Origin: Bathynomus jamesi
Taxonomy: Eukaryota; Arthropoda; Malacostraca; Isopoda; Cirolanidae
DNA length: 64,000 nucleotides
Assembly (NCBI GenBank): GCA_023014485.1
Contig: JAJOZX010002360.1
Span: 563,501-627,500, forward strand
Direction: 5' to 3'
Position 1 is the first letter of the stretch. Each line of letters begins with the position of its first letter. A program made the translations under genes and the position numbers. Under the pieces are notes generated by a model. It had not been told where the DNA came from and made no database searches. It saw only the letters and a list, made by a program, of their open reading frames with translations. Positions 55,090-64,000 of the stretch are shown here, piece after piece.

Positions 55090-56663
55090 CAAGTGTGTCC
55101 TGTGATATTTAGTTTAAGTGTGACCTTTATTATTATATATAAATACAATAAAATAATGTATGTATATAATTTATTTTTAAATCTAAATAAAAAATGCGCT
55201 ATATTTGTTTTTTCATATTTAAATCCTATATTTAATAATTAATAAATTCCAAGCATACTATTAAGTCGTTAAATCATATATATATATAAATTTGTTAACT
55301 AAAAACTTTAATTAAAAATCTTTTTAAAAAAAATTGTCTTCAGTTTTTCTTTGAGTAGGCTACAATATTTTAAATGATAATTACATAATAGTTAAATTCT
55401 TCCGTAGATAATTACAGCAAAAACTACACCTTGTAATTATTACACTGTAATTAGTGGATGTATATTATTTGATCTTATAAAGATAATTAGAATTAAAATT
55501 TTAAAAATAATTATATAACTCGTGACGTCATAAAGATTTGATCTATGCATAACTGCATGCGTAAGATGAATCATGCTTGTAATATTATATTATATTATTC
55601 ATATGCCTAATTTCATTCATGTTTATAATTAAACATTAACGATTTTAAATTTGTGTGTTTTTGATTACTTAGGATATGAAGATTCTGAAGACGTGTATGA
55701 AATTTTTTTAAAAATGAGTTTCAAAAGATGGTGATTTGTGACACACGATGCGCGGGAAGTCTGCGCAATAGGCTAGCAACATTAAACAAGAAGAGAAGAG
55801 GTATTGTATAAGGCTATCTATAAGCATTTAGCCTAATATTACTCGTCAGTAGTACATTTAATTTATATATTTATTTATATAAGTATTAGTAAGAACTGAT
55901 ATTTCATTATCAGAAAAACTATTTGACAATCAATCACAAATAGTTAATTCAATTAACATTACGATAACCAGCTAGGGTGTCCAGAGTCCAGACGTCCGGA
56001 GTCCGGACAGTCCGCCTTTTGAGCACTCTGTCCTCCATCCGGAGCCACCTTGAGCCGGGAGTTAATTTGTCCTCCTTTTAGGGTCTGGCTAAAAAGAATT
56101 ATATAAATAGCCTCAGGTACACTTAAAATAGCGGGTACTGAAGGCTATAATAACCGTTAACGTATTTTTATTATATGTAGTTGGCAACACTGCTGATAAG
56201 CCGCATTTGTTTTGAATTTCAAGGGCAGAAATACAAAAAATAGACATCCAGACTTGGCAGTCCATGGTGAGTAGGCTACTGACTTTAGTTTGAAAAGTAA
56301 GTTAATTTGGTTAGCATTCTACAGTATTTCAATAGGAGTAAAAATGAATATTCATTTCTTTCAGTTATATTTTTTTTTTTTTTTTAAGTTCGGGAAGAAC
56401 CGATTCGCCTCTATTTAAAAGGGCATATCTCAGCGGAAAAACAAAGAAAAAGTGAGAGGAAAGACAGAGGAAAAAGAAAGGGTGGAGGGGACAGTCGAAG
56501 TGGAAAAAGACCAAGGATGACAAGGACTGCAGGGTCGAGCCCCATCATCCTTGGGTGCTAGGGCCGGGAGGGCGCACGTGAAACCTCCAGGAACAAGCAC
56601 GTACAAACGAGCACAAAGAGCACTCAAGAGCACGAGCTTAGAACCCCCTTGCGGGGTTTTCAG

Positions 56664-56693
<30 letters not shown>
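55090..56693. other. Non-coding stretch
   Basis: AT-rich. CTAGGGTGTCCAGAGTCCAG (55973-55992) resembles a hAT terminus with repeated GTCCGGA motifs, but I see no partner end. 56,400-56,660 is purine-rich with short frames on both strands that look meaningless. (TA)n at 56665-56692. Confidence 0.4.
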
Positions 56694-56697
<4 letters not shown>

Positions 56698-56812
56698 AAT
56701 AAAACCACGAAGGGAAAAGAAACACAAAGTGGTGCTCAAGCGCTTTCGTCTAATGACATCCGCAGGATAAATATTTTTCACGTGTCACTTTCGTGAAATA
56801 ATTTTCATATAC
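56694..56812. repeat. Hammerhead-like hairpin element 4 (half copy)
   Basis: CCACGAAGGGAAAAGAAACA and TCACTTTCGTGAAATAATTT are pieces of the same family as elements 2 and 3, following a (TA)n run. On minus (56768-56731) the core reads CTGCGGA, T, GTC-ATTA-GAC, GAAA, AGCGCT, so one invariant A is lost (CTGA to CTGC) and cleavage is unlikely. Confidence 0.65.
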
Positions 56813-57249
56813 ATATAAATTATATAGTTACCACATACGCAGTGTCCTCCTCTTTGGAAATTTGGAAATGGCCACCCTATAACCAGCAACCATTGAACTA
56901 ACCATGCTTAGTGCCTAGTGCATTCATCGTATGGTTGAATTAGCTATTTGGATTGGTGGCCAAATTGTTAGCCATGTTAGTTACAAGTACAGTATTCTTT
57001 TCTGTGTTTCTTCATAAATGTATTACCAAATATACAAAGGATTACTGTGCAGTAATCTTTGACTCGAACTGGTAAATGGAATGCGACAGTCCTAGTGAGG
57101 TACTGATTCCAAAATTTAGCCATACCGATTCTTTGCCTAGATTTTAAAAAATCCATTCCCTTCATAAATTTGACTAATCTATTGTGAAAACTTTCAGTTT
57201 TCATATTTCTACATTTGCTTAAATGCTTTTCCTTAGCTCACCCCACTAT

Positions 57250-57537
57250 ATACGGTACTGTGGCGGATCGAGGGGGGGTGGGGGGTTCGGTGAGTTCGAT
57301 CGAACCCCCCTAAATCAGAAAGCCCCGCTCCCAAAGCTAACTGACTGAACATACAAGTTATTTTACAAACAACACTAAAAGCATGTAAGTTTCATTTGTT
57401 TCAGCTAATAAACTTGAACAAACACCCCGCAAATTGCTTAAAAGCGCGTTTCTAAGAGCCTTAATTTTCCCCTAGAAGCCTTCAGCGCTCGTACCGAACC
57501 CCCCTTCCAGCGAATCCTGGATCCACCCTAGCGGTAC
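57250..57537. mobile_element. hAT-like miniature element (GGCGGATC end)
   Basis: TGTGGCGGATCGAGG at the left and CCTGGATCCACCCTA at the right are approximate inverted ends, both next to CGGTAC. Runs of G and C lie near the left end (GAGGGGGGGTGGGGGG). Its right end is included in the tandem duplication that follows. Confidence 0.5.
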
Positions 57538-57925
57538 CAGAATTTATTACTCATGTACCGTAGCTAAAATGGTGATAAATAATTTTATTACTCAGTAAAA
57601 TACTGAAATAATTGGTTAAATTCCTAGTTTGGAGGCGTCCTCATAATATGCAACGCATATGTATAAGTATAAATATTATATCATTGGATAGGCAATAATT
57701 TATTTATGAAGTCCCCCTTCCAGCGAATCCTGGATCCACCCTAGCGGTACCAGAATTTATTACTCATGTACCGTAGCTAAAATGGTGATAAATAATTTTA
57801 TTACTCAGTAAAATACTGAAATAATTGGTTAAATTCCTAGTTTGGAGGCGTCCTCATAATATGCAACGCATATGTATAAGTATAAATATTATATCATTGG
57901 ATAGGCAATAATTTATTTATGAAGT
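57500..57925. repeat. 213-bp tandem duplication, two near-identical copies
   Basis: 57500-57712 and 57713-57925 match apart from one C in the leading C-run. The unit contains the right end of a hAT-like element plus about 170 bp of flank. Confidence 0.95.
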
Positions 57926-58208
57926 GTGTCGGTGGATATTTTATAATTTTGTGTATTTTATAAATAAAAGAATATATTTTAAGATATATTTTTGACACCC
58001 ATCGTCTCCATCAGGAGCAAATCTAAACTTTTAGGTTTCCATTTCCAACTTATCATTAATGTAACATTTCATTTCTATTGCCATCGCATCTCTATATAAT
58101 CTAGGGTATTAATAGCAGGTAAGGGGTTCTATTATTATTACTATTATTAATGCCTGGGTTAGATCAAATAATGCCCGGTTTAGGTCGACTGATGCCTGAG
58201 TTGGGTTC

Positions 58209-59035
58209 AGGCATGAGGCAATTACTTGGTCAATGTAATTAATTACAATTACTTAACATATTCTCAATTACAGTTACTGTAGATGGCGAAATACTTAATT
58301 ACATTTACAAAGAATTAAATTCTTGGAGCTATTGAAGAATAGGGACCCCAGCCTTCTTTAGTTAGGCTTATAAGGCTAACTAACGAAAATATCACGACCT
58401 AACCTAACCACTCGTTAGGGTAACTGTACGCCCTTGACGATTGGTTAGGTTAGGTCATGATATTTTCGTTAGTTAGCCTTATAAAGCTAACTAAAGAAGG
58501 CTGGGGTCCCTATTCTTCAATAGCTCCAAATTCTTTTCGTAAATGCTCAAATTTTTCTACCTGGATATTTCAATTCCATATTATTATTAGGTCAATAAGA
58601 TGTACTCTTTTTTTTCATCATTGCACGAAACTGTATTTTTCATGAAGCAGTTCTTGCTATGGACAGTTGGACAGTGGACATAGACAAAAGAACTGGCACT
58701 TATTTTATCAAAATAATAATGGCAAAAAACTGGCTCTTTAGTTAGGAACATTTGAAATAAAGGGAACATTTTATTTCAAAAAGAATAATATTTTATTTCA
58801 AAAGAAAGCTCCCCGAGACATGATGAGCGAGTAGTTTAAACTATAAGTATAACCCATTAATTTTAATATTCATGTAATTTACTGTAATTGTGTCAGTTAA
58901 CTTGGTTTCCCAGTGTAATTAATTACAATTACATTTTATATAGTCAATTACAATTACATTTTAGGTAGTCAATTACATGAAAAAAGTAATTAATTACAAT
59001 CAATTACAATTACAAACTACAGTTATCCCATGCCC
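58209..59035. mobile_element. AATTAC-rich element, hAT-like, with nested MITE
   Basis: CAGGCATGAGGCAATTAC at the left and TACAGTTATCCCATGCCCG at the right are approximate inverted ends. The flanks GTTGGGTT and GTTAAGTT agree at 6 of 8 positions. AATTAATTACAATTAC motifs fill the two ends. Contains the MITE at 58325-58527. Confidence 0.55.
58325..58527. mobile_element. Palindromic MITE with CCTAACC core, copy 2
   Basis: Arms GGAGCTATTGAAGAATAGGG and its complement at the outer ends, then the shared CCCAGCCTTCTTTAGTTAG and CACGACCTAACCTAACCA. Nearly perfect palindrome. Confidence 0.92.
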
Positions 59036-59242
59036 GGTTAAGTTCGGTTCTTTTTCCCCCATCACAACGTTCATATATAAATTATTTCCAATCCAATGGT
59101 GTAACTTTTATGCATGTGCAGTAAAAATTTGGACACCTTTAAATTAGGAACTTATCTTCTTTCTTCAACAATTTAAATACCAACAAAATTTTTCAAGGAC
59201 CTGGTACCTATTTGAATAAGAAAAATGGATATAATAGAATTT

Positions 59243-59448
59243 AGGGACCTATTTGAAGAATGGGGACCCCAGCCTTCTTTAGTTAGCTTTATAAGGCTAA
59301 CTAACGAAAATATCATGACCTAACCTAACCAATCGTCAAGGGCGTACAGTTAACCTAACGATTGGTTAGGTTAGGTCGTGATGTTTTCGTTAGTTAGCCT
59401 TATAAGCCTAACTAAAGAAGGCTGGGGTCCCTATTCTTCAATAGCTCC
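59243..59448. mobile_element. Palindromic MITE with CCTAACC core, copy 3
   Basis: Same structure as copy 2; the left outer arm has a few private changes (ATTTGAAGAATGGGGACC) against TAGGGACC in the right arm. Confidence 0.92.
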
Positions 59449-59558
59449 GAATTTAGGTTTATAAAATTATTAAAATATTTAAAATAAAGTCATCATAATA
59501 AGGTGGTTTAATATAAAAATTATGAAATACAACTTAATATAGAATTATTATTAATATA

Positions 59559-59856
59559 CAGGGTGTCCCGTAAGTCTGGACCCATAGGGATTCATAATAT
59601 ATTTTTTTATTGTTATTATTATTATTATTTTTTAATTATTTTTTATTATGATTTTTATTTGTGGGGCCACTTGAAAGCCAAAGTGTACGAGGTCAAACTT
59701 CAGAACATTTTCCACCTTAAAGCACGCATTGTGGAGGCGTGTCAAGAAATTTCTGCGACTGTGATTCAGAAAGTGCTGTCGCAGTGGAGATTGCGTCTTC
59801 AACTATGTGTGCGACACAACGGCGGACATTTTGAACAGATTAGGAGATTACAATAG
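59559..59856 (+). pseudogene. Tc1/mariner relic: TIR plus transposase C-terminus
   Basis: CAGGGTGTCCCGTAAGTCTG is a mariner-type end in a TA context. After about 80 bp of T-rich filler, the frame encodes LWGHLKAKVYEVKLQNIFH and LRLQLCVRHNGGHFEQI, the C-terminal end of a Tc1/mariner transposase. Everything between (catalytic domain) has been lost and the right TIR is not visible. It is the family type of the fragment at 3563 but not the same copy. Confidence 0.82.
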
Positions 59857-59869
59857 TTTATAATATTTA

Positions 59870-60393
59870 GAGATTAGCTAGTTAGAGAAAATGTAAATTT
59901 ATTATTAACTTAACTTATTAAGCTTTTTCTTTATCGCGAATGGAAAGTGTATTTTATACAAATACAGAGAAATGAGTATAAATTATCATAAATTGCTTTT
60001 TTTTATGTTCAATTTTCTATAAATATAAATTCTGTTTTGTAATGAAAATGTTAAAATTTCAAAGAATTGGCAAGAGAATCGGCTAAATTCGGCCGATGCC
60101 GATTAATCGGTACATCGCTAGCGACAGACCCGAACTGTGATTATCTCCTTGAGACCTAAGCTAATATCTCAAGTTTAGGAACATTTATTCCAGAAGATGA
60201 ACAAGTCACAAATTACTATTGACACGCATCCATTAAGTTGAAATAGGCTAAGTTAGGTTAGTTTAATTAACTGTATGTTATGTTAAGTTAGATTATTAAG
60301 AAGTGAAAATATTGTCCTTTGAATATCTAGTTTATAGGGCTTACCATTTGAAGACTGGTTTAGTTTCTGTACTAATAGGCTTTCCACTTTAAA
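59870..60393. other. Non-coding stretch
   Basis: AT-rich. ATTAATCGGTACATCGCTAG (60104-60123) resembles a hAT end. This also holds the 3' UTR of the CCDC34-like gene on minus. Confidence 0.45.
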
Positions 60394-60616
60394 TTAAGTT
60401 GCTCCAAGCCATGGTTTGTAATTCACCACGGAAGGAGGAGGCGGTGTAGTTCCGTCTTTGTAGTAGACTTTCCTGAAACTTAGAGAAGCGCAGGCAAGGC
60501 GAACTGTCGCAGTAGGAGGAGAAGGATGCTTCTTCAGCCATTCTTTGAACGCCATTTCATTCTTGTTTTTCTTTTCTGAAACAAGTTTTTGTGCTTCTTC
60601 AAGTTTTTCTTGTTTC
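60394..60616 (-). CDS. CCDC34-like protein, exon 2
   Basis: Acceptor TTTTTCAG on minus (60624-60617). The exon completes an Arg codon and encodes KQEKLEEAQKLVSEKKNKNE, then AFKEWLKKHPSPP, VYYKDGTTPPPPS and NYKPWLGAT, to TAA 60396-60394. The FKEWL core, the Tyr-x-Asp-Gly turn and the Pro-rich ending with NxxPW are the C-terminal signature of the CCDC34 family. The frame is clean. Together with exon 1 the protein is 313 residues. Confidence 0.88.
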
Positions 60617-60929
60617 CTGAAAAATTATTTAGGTTATGTTAATCTTAAAAATTAAATATAAATAACCGCAAAACGTTACTTACTGTCCAGACAATCCGTG
60701 TTTAAGGACAGAGTTCTTAACAATTTGGTAATGCGTTAAATTAAGTTAGATTAGGCTAGGTTAGGTTAGTAATTAAGACTCTATTGACTATTTCGCAACA
60801 CACTCGGGATAGTAAAGTTTTACCTAGATAACTTACATTTATTTATATACCAATGTATTTTACATCTTAAATGTTATCCATATAAAGAAAGAAGGTAGAC
60901 GTATATAGGCCATACTTACAAAAACGTAC

Positions 60930-61648
60930 CTTCTAGTTTCTTCTCTTTCGAGTTTGGTTTTGGACTCCATCCATTTCTGAACTTCTCTCTTGTTTTTTTC
61001 TCTATCTTTTTGTTTCTTGTTTTTTATTTTTTCTTCGGAAAGTTTTATTTCATTTCTCTTTTTTTGGATTTTCTCAATTTCTTTTTTGTACTTGTCCAAA
61101 TACCAGTTTTCCCATGGACCCAGTTTTTCTGTTTCTTTTATAGTCACTCTGTCTCGTCTTTCTTCTATTCTGCCTTTTCTCTCTTCCGTTTCGTTATGTT
61201 CCTTTTCTTTAGACGTCGATGGAGCGCGTGAGGTAGTCCTACCCGAAGACGAAGTCTCTGATGAAGAGTGAATTTCGGAAAGTTGTGATCTTGTACAAGA
61301 TTTTTCTTCTGTCGAATATTCCGACTGACGAGATAACACTAAATTACCCTCGTCGAGTTTCTCCTGAACTGACAGAGGTGAATTATCTCGACTTTCCTTA
61401 ACCCGTTCCTGCGGAAGTTTAGAGTTGCTTATATCCTTTGGGTGTTGGTTCGATAAAGCGTCGGAAGTCTGATATTCCGCAGTTGAGTGAACGTTTCTTT
61501 TATCTTCTTCCGAACACTTAAAGTTGCTACCCAACTGAAAAGAGAGTTCATTTTTGTTCCATTGTGGAGTGGCTTTCCCGATATCGCGTGACGTTATTTC
61601 TTTTGAAGGTGTTTCGCCAGTAGGAGACAAGTCGAAAAAATCATCCAT
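60930..61648 (-). CDS. CCDC34-like protein, exon 1
   Basis: Starts MDDFFDLSPTGETPSKEI. The first 150 residues are Ser/Glu-rich and probably disordered. Next comes KLGPWENWYLDKYKKEIEK, the conserved WExW block that opens the CCDC34 domain, and a long, highly charged coiled coil (residues about 185-239). The donor is AG|GTACGT on minus (60930/60929), phase 2. Vertebrate CCDC34 is linked to cilia and sperm flagella and to cell proliferation; the arthropod role is unknown. No stops or shifts. No neighbour shares its pathway. Confidence 0.85.
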
Positions 61649-61659
61649 TATTAGTTATT

Positions 61660-62100
61660 ACGTATTAAAACTATAAGAACTTCCATCCAAATAAACCAAA
61701 ATTTCGAGTCTAGTTATCACTTAAACTGTTGTATTCGATAATGAACGATATAACAAATCACACATTAGTTTCATCTATTAGTTTCACTGAATATGTATGG
61801 ATACATTAACGATAAACAAAAATAACATTCTTTACGGCTCGTGACCACTGCAGTATTATGTCGCAACTGGAGTGAACTATCCATCCTGAAACACACTCCA
61901 ATACTGAGTTTAAAATTTGTGTAGCTTAAAATGTCATCGCGGAGCATAGTATGATCAATAGCCTCATCGGAGTGCCAGGCATGTGCCATGCTATTTTTAT
62001 CAGCACTTGGAACGGTTTATCGATTTCATCTTCGATATCGAATAACTCTTGCTCACGGATAGGCATATTATTATTATTATTATTATTATTATTACACACA
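61660..62100. other. 5' region of the CCDC34-like gene, nothing else seen
   Basis: AT-rich sequence with an (ATT)n run (62067-62094). No clear promoter elements for the minus-strand gene could be chosen. Confidence 0.45.
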
Positions 62101-62118
62101 CGCACATATATATATATA

Positions 62119-62310
62119 TAATATACTTCCACACAATAAAGAAATTGACTGGTAGATAAATGGGTACCCAGAGTAGCTTAGTGGTTAAGACGCTGGGCTG
62201 CTGGTGGGGCGTGGTTCGGATTCCACGTTAAACTGTAGGTCTAAGGCAAAGTGACAAACTTAACCCCTCGTCAGCATGAACAATTCGTGCGGAAGCAAAC
62301 CCAAGGTGAG
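62119..62310 (+). repeat. Composite-family SINE, 5'-truncated (plus)
   Basis: Begins in the linker (CTTCCACACAATAAAGAAAT), then module 2: AGAGTAGCTTAGTGGTTAAG (A box), GCGTGGTTCGGATTCCACG (B box), body ACTGTAGGTCTAAGG and tail CTCGTCAGCATGAACAATTC and GCGGAAGCAAACCCAAGG, ending in (GT)n. Same unit as 45663-46062. Confidence 0.85.
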
Positions 62311-62703
62311 TGTGTGTGTGTGTGTATCTTTTTGCAATAGAAAATCTGTCTACAGAGAAAATTAGTACATGGTTTCAAACTTTCAATAAGTTATTTGTTA
62401 TATGTTGTGAGAACAAAAGAATATTTTGTAGGTATAGTTTAAATTTATACAATAAATTTTATTTTAATTAAACTTAAACGTACAAACACAGACTTAATAG
62501 CTATTTTCATGTTCTTTTATATTTCAAATAAAAAATTAAAGTAAGTATATAGCCAATAAAATACTTTCTAAATGTTATAAAAAAACAGAAAATTATCCAG
62601 CATTCGGGCATTATAAGAGATTTTATATGAATTAATGTTAGGTATCGGCCCTGGAGTAAGGTTCGCCAGTTAATTTATTTTTGCAGTCCGGGTATACGTT
62701 TCT

Positions 62704-62959
62704 GTCGGGCTATATGAAGCCCTCCTAAGAAGAAGTAGCTAAGCGATAGAAGTAAAAAATGACGGAAAAACGCAATTAAACTTAGTTGTACCAATTTGAA
62801 AGTGGAATAACTTTTGAACTTCTGAAGCTATTTCGACGAAATATCTTCAGAAGTTCAAAAGTTATAAAACTTTCAAATTGATATAACTTTCAACTGCGTT
62901 TTCTATCGTTTTTTACTTTTGTCGCATAGCCACTTCTTCCTTGGAGGGCTTCATATAGC
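62704..62959. mobile_element. Long-armed palindromic MITE
   Basis: The outer arms GGCTATATGAAGCCCTCC and GGAGGGCTTCATATAGC, the middle TTTTGAACTTCTGAAG / CTTCAGAAGTTCAAAA and the short centre CTATTTCGACGAAATAT make an almost complete palindrome. Non-coding; TSD not evident. Confidence 0.85.
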
Positions 62960-63960
62960 GTTTGGCCCAAAATTTAACTTATGAGCCAACGTGTATTTGT
63001 TTTATATCGTTTCGTTCATGGCCAAATGAAAGAGACATTCTTTTACTTCCGTATTAGTAAGGTTAGGTTGGATCAGTCGAATTCTCGGGCAGGTTTAAAA
63101 GAGCCTAAAAAAAAAATTAACGCACTCGAAAGAGAGACCATCATTGGTTTGGCCCAAACGAGACGATAAGAAACGAACACATTTTGGCGTAAATGCTAAA
63201 TCACAGTTTCTGTAACTCCACCAAGGTACACTACCCACACCCCTTTTCACCGAGTGCTTTCGTAATGTGGTCAACATTGTTTTATCGAATTTAACTTAAA
63301 ATCACCCATTATAAATCTCCCGAATGAAAACAAAATTTAAACTTAACAAAATGTCAAAGTTTGACCCCATTTTAAAGTAAATCCTATAATCACTGTATGT
63401 GTTTATTCCCAGCAGTCCATATAAAATCTGTCGGGGGTCCGAATCCGGATCACTAACTGTCTATTGTGACCTTTGACCTAAAGAGTATCAAATATTTTTA
63501 ACTTTTTTATACATTTCTTAATAGTTAAGAGCATTCAGGGTTAGGAAATTACGTCATATTCGAAATCCCAACTACACCATGATAGGCTTTGTTAAAATAC
63601 TTATTAATACGTAATTTATGTTAAACTAATAAATGACTCCTAATCATCATTATCAATTAATGTGATCGTAGAGCATGACGAAAGGAGCTCTTCTACATTA
63701 TTTGATCCCTTTTAAGTTGGTATTTAATCGGATAAAATTTTAATATAATTTTAGAAGTCTTGATAAAATATGTAAAAAAATTAATCGTAAATTATTAAAA
63801 TTCCACATTAAAGGTTAATATGATCGTAAGGCACGACAAAAGGAGTTTTTCTTTTTTATGTAATACAAATAAAACTATTTTTGAGCAACATTTAAAAAAG
63901 CTGCAAACCGGTTTTTGAGGAGTCGATTATTTTTGCCAAGACGAAATGAATACATATATA
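62960..63960. other. Non-coding stretch with a diverged direct repeat
   Basis: GTGATCGTAGAGCATGACGA (63661-63680) and ATGATCGTAAGGCACGACAA (63820-63839) head two related blocks about 159 bp apart. No gene recognised. Confidence 0.4.
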
Positions 63961-63964
63961 TGTA

Positions 63965-64000
63965 AAGAACGACGCTTGTGTAGAAGAGCGTTTCGCACAA
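63965..64000 (-). repeat. Start of a minus-strand tRNA-type SINE, cut by the window end
   Basis: AAGAACGACGCTTGTGTAGA and AGAGCGTTTCGCACAA match the tail half of the SINE pair at 44120-44383, again directly after a short TA run. Confidence 0.75.

Noticed and set aside
56430..56796. Frames in the purine-rich stretch at 56.4-56.8 kb
   Set aside because: Overlapping frames on both strands with biased composition and a (TA)n run; no domain recognised.
20440..59370. Telomere-like CCTAACCTAACC motifs as interstitial telomeres
   Set aside because: Only two units occur, inside a palindromic MITE family, in both arms of every copy; they belong to the MITE.
5230..62310. Functional tRNA genes at the A-box/B-box sites
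   Set aside because: None gives a complete cloverleaf with acceptor stem; bodies and tails are SINE-like.
1..64000. CRISPR array or bacterial operon
   Set aside because: No spaced identical repeats or clustered same-strand genes; spliced exons and SINEs show eukaryotic DNA.

Overview
This is eukaryotic, AT-rich nuclear DNA, almost certainly from an arthropod; I lean to a crustacean or chelicerate but cannot fix the species. Host exons are short and separated by long introns with GT/AG junctions. One gene has a TATA-like box about 30 bp before a TCAGT initiator, and dinucleotide microsatellites are everywhere. No prokaryotic features are present.

Only three host genes are visible. (1) The last two coding exons of an isochorismatase-domain hydrolase (ISOC1/2 family) lie at 454-1049 on +. 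(2) A complete small secreted-peptide gene at 50614-54041 on + has a core promoter, three exons, 102 codons and a poly(A) signal; its product looks like an unclassified prepropeptide. (3) A complete two-exon CCDC34-like coiled-coil gene lies at 60394-61648 on -. I see no functional links among them.

The rest is a dense, nested repeat landscape. 1.6-9.8 kb holds 5S-rRNA-derived SINEs and short hAT and mariner derivatives. 9.8-17.8 kb is a nest: a hAT fossil carries a Mutator-like foldback and a second hAT; next to it a mariner has lost its frame to a 5S SINE with a 13-bp target duplication, and a 3.8-kb hAT with a perfect 8-bp duplication separates two mariner pieces. 19-23 kb holds palindromic elements. 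23.7-26.0 kb is an element with CACTA-like ends carrying a zinc-finger protein family. 27-29.7 kb holds a LINE and a mariner, both broken.

The largest structure, 29,985-42,554, is one DNA transposon with about 150-bp imperfect terminal inverted repeats and a 3-bp flanking repeat. Its broken minus-strand protein has all the landmark motifs of an XPG/FEN1-type nuclease plus a Cys-rich tail, which fits the AcademX group. A CR1-like LINE with an SGNH esterase domain in ORF1 sits inside it, and two hAT elements sit inside the LINE.

From 42.6 to 56.8 kb there are repeated hairpins next to (TA)n tracts. They carry hammerhead-ribozyme-like cores whose stems II and III change sequence while the CTGANGA and GAAA boxes stay fixed. 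This is the most interesting signal in the window. Several SINE families share one 3' tail under different heads, one being a tandem composite. The last 8 kb holds palindromic miniature elements, a near-identical 213-bp tandem duplication and the CCDC34-like gene.
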